A stretch of DNA of 64,000 nt, from NCBI RefSeq assembly GCF_024868665.1, contig NC_079913.1, positions 13,553,836 to 13,617,835 of the forward strand. Direction: 5' to 3'. Within the stretch, counting starts at the first letter, position 1; each line of letters starts with the position of its first letter. The stretch is from Triplophysa rosa. Its lineage: Eukaryota > Chordata > Actinopteri > Cypriniformes > Nemacheilidae. Under the pieces are notes generated by a model. It was not told the DNA's origin and did no database searches. It saw only the letters and a program-made list of their open reading frames with translations. This document shows positions 58,150 through 64,000 of this stretch, one piece after another. The position numbers and the translations under genes are program-made.

Positions 58150-59900
58150 AGGCTGATGATTATCCTCGACATTTGGTCTTGCCGCAACATCGAGTTGCCG
58201 AACACCTTCGTGTAGAGGGTGAGAGCGGCTGTGATAATACCCAGACGATGATGTGGCACAACTCACCGTCGATTGAAAGTGCTTAGGCTGCTGATTATCC
58301 TCGACATTGGGTCTCGCCGTGACGCAACGTCGAGTTGCCGAACACCGTCGTGTAGAGGGTGAGAGCGGCTGTGATAAACGCCCAGAGAGAGAGAGAAAAC
58401 TCTTAGAAGTGGGCTGTTGGGACGGGGCAGGAACCGTCCCGGATCGACAAACCAGTGATGGAATGGCTGGGGTTGGGCTCGAAGGTATTCTAGATCTCCC
58501 TGGGGTCTTCCCATGAGGGCCGCTTTGGCTTCCGCCGTGGCTTCTGACGGGGTGGTGGTCTCCTCTTCGATGTCTCGAAGAGGACCAGGGCTGCTGGGAA
58601 GCAGACGCTGCACGGGATCTCGGCGGCCAGAGGGCGGTCGAGTCATGGCTGGGGAGGATATACTTGATATCCTCTGTCTGCTCCTTTACTGTCGAGAACT
58701 GTGGCTCGACCGTATCACCAAACAGCCCCCCCTTGCGAGATGGGTGCGTCAAGAAAGCAGACTTTCTTGGCATTACTCATCTGTGCAAGGTTCAGACAGA
58801 GGTGTCTCTCCTGGACCACAAGTGTGGACATCGCCCGACCCAGGGCCCGCGCGGTCACCTTGGTCGCCCGTAGAGCGAGGTCGGTGACGGCGCGGAGTTC
58901 CTGCATAAGTGCTAGGTCGGTCTTACCCTCGTGGAGCTCTCTCAGCACATTGGCCTGATGGACCTGCAAGATGGCCATAGCATGGAGAGAGGGGACAGCT
59001 TTGCAGAAAAGCCTACGTGCTTTGGACGGGTGTCTAGGTCGAGCCCCTGGGGACATCGACGTATCCTCTAGCTGCCCCACCATCGAGGGAAGAAAGGACG
59101 ATGGAACTAGTTGCCATGTACGCGCCGAAGGGGGGCGTTCCAGGTCATACTAAGTTCCTCATGCACCTCCGGGGGAACACGGCACTGGGGGCGAGTGCGG
59201 CTTGGAGCCGCTCTCAAGCCCAAGGTACCGTGTATCCAGCCGCGAGCATTGGTAGAGGCAGTGCGGTGCACCTCAACCCAATGCCGGCGGCCCGGGAAAG
59301 CATGGCTGACATTTCGACGTCCGCTTCTTCCTGAGCTCGACCCCCCGAGGGAGGGAGCTTCAAGGAATCGCCGGAGTCTGATGCCAGTAAGTCACCCTCC
59401 GATGCTGCAACAGACATCTCATCATCACGTACCGTTTCCGATACGTGGTTGAGGAACAAGACGGTGGGACCGTCTCATGGGGAACGGTCAGACGAGGTGC
59501 GAATGGTCCGCGAGCCAGTGACTGACGGATTGGCGCTCACAGTAATCCTCATATCACCCTTGCTGCTTGCCGTAGCGGGCGGCAGGGCCGTAGTCCTGCC
59601 GTCACGGAACGGGAAGCAGACGAGGTGGTGGCTGAATCCCGTGGGAACACAGCCACCCATGACGCAACGTCTGAATCGTCAACCGCCCGCAGTGCGGGAA
59701 GGACGTATCCACAACATCTGCCCCAGCTTACTGGAAGCAGACATCGTGTCCGTCCCCCTCCTCGATGAGTGTGTTGCACCCACAACAACAGCGGGACATG
59801 CCACGCTGGAGAAATTTGCTCTTTTAGAGAAAAAACTCAAACACTTCTGGAACCGCCGAGACGCCCAGGGGAAGTCGCCGCAGGAAAGGACAGTCCGCTG
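58150..59900 (-). pseudogene. DIRS gag-like region (broken), copy 3
   Basis: The C-terminal block is split around 58715-59083 and 58147-58773, with VLRELHEGKTDLALMQELRA, RHLCLNLAQMSNAKKVCFLD and FGDTVEPQFSTVKEQTEDIK. A tandem duplication of about 110 bp is visible at 58150-58375, where the TTATCCTCGACATTGGGTCT segment and the hairpin-like GAGTTGCCGAACACC segment occur twice. The cysteine-rich N-terminus lies near 59790. Confidence 0.75.
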
Positions 59901-59982
59901 CACCACGTCGTAGAACCGGCAGTCTTGTAGTTGCTATTTGTGGCGAAGTCTGTTGATCATGAGCGAAGGCTCCGAAGAACAG

Positions 59983-60166
59983 AAGGTGAATGAATGAGGC
60001 ACGCCGTCTCCCTTTTATACCCGGATATCCAGGGACGGAGTCTGGCATGCAAATTTTATTCGCCAATTTCATTGGCCTTTTCTAAGAAGTCAGAAGCGAT
60101 TGGTTCTCAGGGACGAACCCCATCTGTCGGCTCGACACAACGTCGAGAGACCAACAGAAAGGGAAC
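59983..60166 (-). repeat. DIRS copy 3 ITR (biological left end)
   Basis: Contains the inverted CTTTTATA motif and ends ACCAACAGAAAGGGAAC at the insertion boundary. Confidence 0.86.
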
Positions 60167-60250
60167 TCAAAGCCCGCATATTATAAACTCTCTCTGCCGC
60201 AAGGAAAAGCCTAAGCTGCCTGCATTGCAAGCTCTCTTGCATGAAGAAAT
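60167..60250. repeat. Minisatellite continuation (right part)
   Basis: TCAAAGCCCGCATATTATAA, then AACTCTCTCTGCCGCAAGGA, resumes the 83-85 bp unit exactly where the left part stops at 55606. Confidence 0.88.
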
Positions 60251-60753
60251 GCTCAATGCGCGTTTGTACTATTGATTTGCAACATATATTGGCAAACAGC
60301 CAACTATCGTCTAGGGAATCAGCTATTGCCGATAGGTCTGAGGATCGTCGATACACGATAGTATCTTCAATCGGAACAACCCTAGCATGTAGCAGACTTG
60401 TAATGTGTGCACTATATATGCAGTCTAATTAACCCCATTCAAACTTCGCAAATGAGCATGATACACTTTGAGCATCAAGACTATTAAGTCCTTTTTATGG
60501 TTGGGTAATTGCTTTGGATGCTGCATCCAGCGTATTGACACTTATTGGCTAATTTTATTAAGGGTTTACGCATGAAAGGCATTCGGAAAGTGGGAGACTG
60601 GGAAATTGGTTTGTCTCATGGTGTCATGATATTTAGCTATCTCTTATTAGTCTTTGTTATTGATTAGAGCATTTCATTCTTGCGTTCAGATCATGCTTGT
60701 ATTTGTCATAACTGGTCCTTATCTCAATTTGTTTCCCTTCTCTTTCTTTTCAG

Positions 60754-61946
60754 ATCGAAATGTTAGAGCACAAATATGGGGGCCACCTCATCTCACGCCG
60801 TGCCGCCTGCAAAATCCAGACGGCCTTCCGCCAATACCAGCTCAGCAAAAACTTTGAGAAGATACGAAACTCCCTCCTTGAAAGTCGTTTGCCACGCCGT
60901 ATCTCCCTGCGAAAGGTGCGCGTGCAAAACACAGAGGGGATCTCGGCTGAACGGGCACTGGCTGAAGGCTGTAATCTTGCAAGTATCCCGCTGGTCCGGT
61001 CCCCATCCCTGCCCAACACAGTGGGTGGCACTCTAACTGACCTGGAGGATTCCTTCAATGAGCAAGTCCAGTCTCTTGCCAAATCAATTGATGATGCGCT
61101 CAGCAACTGGAGCATGAAAACTATGTGTTCTCTTCAAGAAAACTTCGGTACAGTTGGTGGCAAATCCGGGATGGCGGGGACAGAAGGTGTCCCCATAAAC
61201 CCTGTTACACTTCAGAGTGGAACCATCCCAGCAGACAGCTCCGAGAATGTGACCCGTAGTGCCAGCAAGCTAATGATGGCCTTCCGGGACGTGACTGTTC
61301 AAATTGATAGCCAGAACTTTCGCATGTCCTCTTCGGTTATGGAATCCTCCACTTCAGTCTCTCTTGGTAATTGTGTCCAGCAGGGGGCCACGATTACGGA
61401 GAGCCTACAGCAATCTCCAGTTTACAATGCAAAGGAACAACCACTACAAGGACAACCACTGCCGCCACCACCTCCACAGGATCCAGCTCCTGCACCTCTA
61501 GAGCTGGATGCTGAGGAAGTACCAGATGGCGACTTCCCAGCCCCTCCACCGAGTGAGGAGGAACTTGGGGAGGAGCCGTCACCTCTGGTGTTTGAGAAAA
61601 AAGAATATCCAGAAGCAACCATTCCGGCACAGACAGTAATAACCTCTGATACCTTGTCTCCACCAGAGGTTGCAGAAATGCCGGACACCCCAACTGTGGA
61701 GGTTCTAGAAGCTAAACATATTGAGTCAGACCTTGCGGACAACAGCTCAGAACAGATGAGCAGTAGCAGTACATCCACTTCAGCCCGCTCTGCTTCAGAG
61801 GTCTCATCCAAAGAGGCTCTGCAGGCTATGATCCTGAGCTTGCCAAGATACCATTGCGAGAACCCAGTTAGTTGCAAATCTCCGACCCTCTCCACCGATG
61901 TCATGCGGAAACGCCTGTATCGTATTGGTCTCAACCTCTTCAACAT
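60754..61946 (+). CDS. iqsec3: IQSEC3 coding exon with IQ motif
   Basis: 1193-bp exon. Acceptor TTTCTTTTCAG|ATCGAA opens it in phase 0, and donor CAACAT|GTGAGT closes it after two bases of a codon. It encodes 397 full codons: IEMLEHKYGGHLISRRAACK at the start, the IQ motif IQTAFRQYQLSKNF (about residues 21-34) that binds calmodulin in this family, then LLESRLPRRISLRKV, LVRSPSLPNTVGGTLTDLED and VQSLAKSIDDALSNWSMKTM. A proline-rich stretch (LPPPPPQDPAPAPLE), a Ser-rich segment and SKEALQAMILSLPRYHCENP with the end RKRLYRIGLNLFN follow. The last block directly precedes the SEC7 domain in IQSEC3, so the catalytic ArfGEF and PH domains lie in later exons outside the window. The extent and order match vertebrate IQSEC3 rather than IQSEC1/2, whose post-IQ sequence differs. 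Regulation cannot be read here. Confidence 0.96.
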
Positions 61947-62465
61947 GTGAGTACCTCTCATGTCCAATCAGAAGGGTCCCTAAACCCTAAGAGATGTGTT
62001 CATTGTTGTGGTTACAGTACTCCTTACATTCTGCTTGTATCAATTCCAGATTTTTTTATCTCTCTCATTTCATTAAGCTCTTCTCCCCTGCCACTAATAT
62101 GAGGCTGCTTTCCAAAACCTTTCAGCACGTCTCTCTTTCTGTCCCCCTTTCTTGTAACATTCCCATCATCCAGTTTTATCTCCAGCTGTGCCCAACACCC
62201 CTCCATGATGCCTGTCACCCTTAGGTTTGTCTGACCTTATAAATAGCACTGTTTTTATTCAAAGTGCAGTCTCATTCTCCTTCCCCTAATGTCATCTTGC
62301 TCCAATGCACACATACAGACATGTGATTTTAGGCAAGTTCAGGCATTGCACAATAATTTATAGCTCACTGAAATAATAGGAATACAAAGTTATTTATCAC
62401 CTGTGTGTTAGCAAGAGAGAGAGAGGAAAATAATGAAAAATAGAGGGTACAAACATAAAGATACA

Positions 62466-62662
62466 GCCCTCTTAAAAATTAAGGTGCTTCATGATGCCAT
62501 AGAATAACCTTTTTAGTCTAAATGGTTCCATAAAGAACCTTTAACATCCTAAGAACCTTTCTGTTTCACAAAAGGTTCTTTGTGGCCAAAAAAGGTTCTT
62601 CAGATTATACACTCTTAAAAAAGGGTGCTTCAAAAGGTTCTTCGATGCCATAGAAGCAGCAG
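62466..62662. repeat. Tandem copies of a GGTTCTT-rich cyprinid MITE
   Basis: CTCTTAAAAATTAAGGTGCT at 62470 and CACTCTTAAAAAAGGGTGCT at 62611 start two head-to-tail copies. The first is nearly complete, with AAGAACCTTT and AAAGGTTCTT opposed motifs; the second is truncated after GATGCCATAGAAG. Confidence 0.7.
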
Positions 62663-62696
62663 CAGCATGCAGTAGTGCAATAGTAGTGACTAGTGA

Positions 62697-63262
62697 TGTC
62701 CCGATCACACTTTTTGTGCCCCCGATTCTATCCAAGTCATTTTATTTTGAGTATCTGCTGATATGAGTCCCAATCCGATACTTTTATTTTCCTAGTGCTA
62801 GGTGCACGCTCCAGGTTTATTAAGGTTATTCAAATATTACTATTTAACAGTTCAGCATTCTATAAATGATAGACTAACATGTTGTCGCAAACATAATGAC
62901 AGAATTCGTCTTTTCAGCTAATTCAAATAGCAGGATTAGATTAAACATTAAAACAGCCTTTTTTATCAATGAAGTACAAGAAAATTATTTAATTGCAGCT
63001 GGACAGGAGTTTGTCCTCAGGAGGAGACAGAATAACAGAGCTTCATTTCACACTGCCTCAAAACTAAAACACTCAACACAATACTGCAAGTTCACTCTGT
63101 GGTACTCACATACTGTATATCTTTGAACTTTAACTTTTAAATAAATGGAAAACAGCATCTCTGTCATGTTAGCGGACAGGTGCTAATGCTTCTCATCTGT
63201 GTCATTAAGTTTGTTGCAAAGCTCCGGTAGAGCGCTGTATTAAATAAGAAATCAGAAGCTAA
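62697..63262. mobile_element. hAT-like element fragment cut by DIRS copy 4
   Basis: GATGTCCCGATCACACTTTT and AGTCCCAATCCGATACTTTT resemble the edge of a common fish hAT-like element. CTGTCATGTTAGCGGACAGG and GTTTGTTGCAAAGCTCCGGT further on resemble its interior. The sequence stops at the DIRS boundary, so the remainder may continue outside the window. Confidence 0.5.
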
Positions 63263-63267
63263 CCTGT

Positions 63268-64000
63268 GTTCCCTTTCTGTCGGTCTCTCGACGTTGTGTC
63301 GAACCGACAGAATGGGGTTTGTCTTGAGAACCTATCATCTTCTGAGTATTTAGAAAAGGCCAATGAAAATTGGCGAATGAAATTTGCATGCCGGACTCCT
63401 CCCCGGATGTCCGGGTATAAGAGGGAAGCCGGCGTGCTCATTCATTCACCTTTTGTTCTTCAGAGCCTACGCATCTGATGAGCTTCTCTACGATCTTTGG
63501 TGATCATTTTGCTGCTGGAATCTTCGACGTGGTACAGCAGACGGTCCCTTCCTGCAGTGACTCTCCCCTGGGCGTCTTGGCAGTTCCGGAGGTGTTCGAG
63601 CAAATTTCCTTTTCTAAAAGAGCAAATTTCTCCAGCGTGGCTGTTCTCATGGGTTCAACACACTCATCGAGGAGGGGGACGGACACGATGCCTGCTTCCA
63701 GTACGCTGGGGCGGACGTTGTGGATACGTTTTGTATCCGTGGATACGTTTTGTTCCGTGGCGGCAGGACTACGGCCCTGCCGTCCACTACGGCAAGCAGC
63801 GAGGGTGATATGAGGATTACTGTGAGCGATAATCCACCAGCCACTGGCTCACGGACCGTTCGCACCTCGTCTCGCTCGTCTGACCGTTCCCCAGGAGACA
63901 GTCCGCCGTCTTATTCCTCAATCACGTATTAGGACACGATGCGTGATGATGAGATGTCTCTTGCAGCATCGGGGGGTGACGTACTGCCATCCGACTCCGA
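63268..64000 (+). mobile_element. DIRS-like retroelement, copy 4 (partial)
   Basis: Starts GTTCCCTTTCTGTCGG at 63268 and runs off the window. The left ITR spans about 63268-63453, with TATAAGAG near 63416. The termini match copy 2 (CGAACCGACAGAATGGGG). The gag start region (about 63610-63800) aligns to copy 1 but lacks the CPHCG part through a small deletion and a GGATACGTTTTGT duplication near 63723-63750. Confidence 0.9.

Larger units (their letters stand above)
55607..60166 (-). mobile_element. DIRS-like retroelement, copy 3, recombinase deleted
   Basis: 4.56 kb, minus orientation. Layout: ITR 55607-55804, ICR about 55871-55975, RNase H, RT, gag, ITR 59983-60166. AAC marks both edges (55607-55609 and 60164-60166). 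Compared with copy 1 it lacks about 1.3 kb covering the whole tyrosine recombinase; the join is at about 56243-56246, at a CAG microhomology. It shares the subfamily termini of copy 1 and sits inside a minisatellite. Confidence 0.92.
53701..60384. mobile_element. Old hAT-like element hosting two insertions
   Basis: The left end TAGTGCTGGGCGATATT and inverted right end TAGGGTTGTTCCGATT are similar. The flanking octamers ACAGGTAG (53693-53700) and GCATGTAG (60385-60392) match at six of eight positions, consistent with a decayed hAT TSD. The motif GATACACGATAGTATC lies near both ends. After subtracting the inserted hAT and DIRS the element is about 960 bp and includes a minisatellite. It encodes no transposase. 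Confidence 0.6.
36022..60753 (+). other. iqsec3: iqsec3 intron, 24.7 kb, transposon-rich
   Basis: Donor CAG|GTAGGG at 36022 and acceptor TTTCTTTTCAG at 60743-60753 bound this phase-0 intron. It contains DIRS copies 2 and 3, a gag-only LTR element, nested hAT elements and minor repeats, each annotated separately. In the remaining stretches (36022-37696, 37921-40423, 46323-48048, 51020-53700, 60385-60753) I see no conserved exon, RNA gene or regulatory motif. Confidence 0.88.
61947..63267 (+). other. iqsec3: Start of next iqsec3 intron
   Basis: Begins GTGAGTACC. It contains two repeat patches (62466-62662 and 62697-63262). No exon or RNA gene is recognised. Confidence 0.8.

Noticed and set aside
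61422..61967. 181-codon minus frame opposite the IQSEC3 exon
   Set aside because: Its Ser/Gly-rich composition mirrors the proline-rich sense sequence; no independent evidence.

Overview
The window is vertebrate nuclear DNA, most likely from a cyprinid-type teleost. One host gene is recognisable: two coding exons of a + strand IQSEC3 (IQ motif and SEC7 domain ArfGEF) gene at 35550-36021 and 60754-61946. They are separated by a 24.7 kb intron, and the splice phases agree with an uninterrupted reading across the junction. The SEC7 exons must lie beyond the right edge. The first coding exon was not found, so 1-35549 is either an upstream intron or 5' flank. The teleost assignment rests on the transposon repertoire (DIRS-like YR retroelements, tRNA-derived SINEs with a GATAAAAGCGTCTGCCAAATG tail, foldback MITEs, L2-like LINE), which is inference from known families.

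Almost everything else is transposable elements in AT-rich host sequence. Layout: 1-14821, SINEs, hAT- and Harbinger-type MITEs and foldback elements, several with exact target-site duplications (TSDs). 14822-20717, full-length DIRS-like element (copy 1, +). 20718-23780, MITE/SINE/LINE fragments and a CA microsatellite. 24023-26774, a solo LTR split by a reverse-oriented gag-only LTR element, with a small assembly gap inside. 29064-29625, another solo LTR. 30556-33820, an L2/CR1-like LINE on the minus strand with an unbroken 936-codon endonuclease-RT frame. 35550-36021, iqsec3 exon. 40424-46322, DIRS copy 2 (-). 48513-51019, gag-only LTR element (+). 53701-60384, an old hAT-like element carrying a younger hAT and DIRS copy 3 (-). 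60754-61946, iqsec3 exon. 63268-64000, DIRS copy 4 (+), cut by the window edge.

The DIRS copies total about 17 kb. They show inverted terminal repeats, an internal complementary region matching both outer ends, a GTT/AAC trinucleotide at each boundary, and gag, RT-RNase H and tyrosine-recombinase remnants; all are frame-broken. Copy 3 lacks the recombinase and interrupts a minisatellite whose neighbouring units show the empty site, so insertion without TSD can be read directly. I found no clearly unprecedented system. The least explained structure is a pair of tandem hairpins at the 5' end of every well-preserved LTR of the TGTCATG family. No function is claimed for it.
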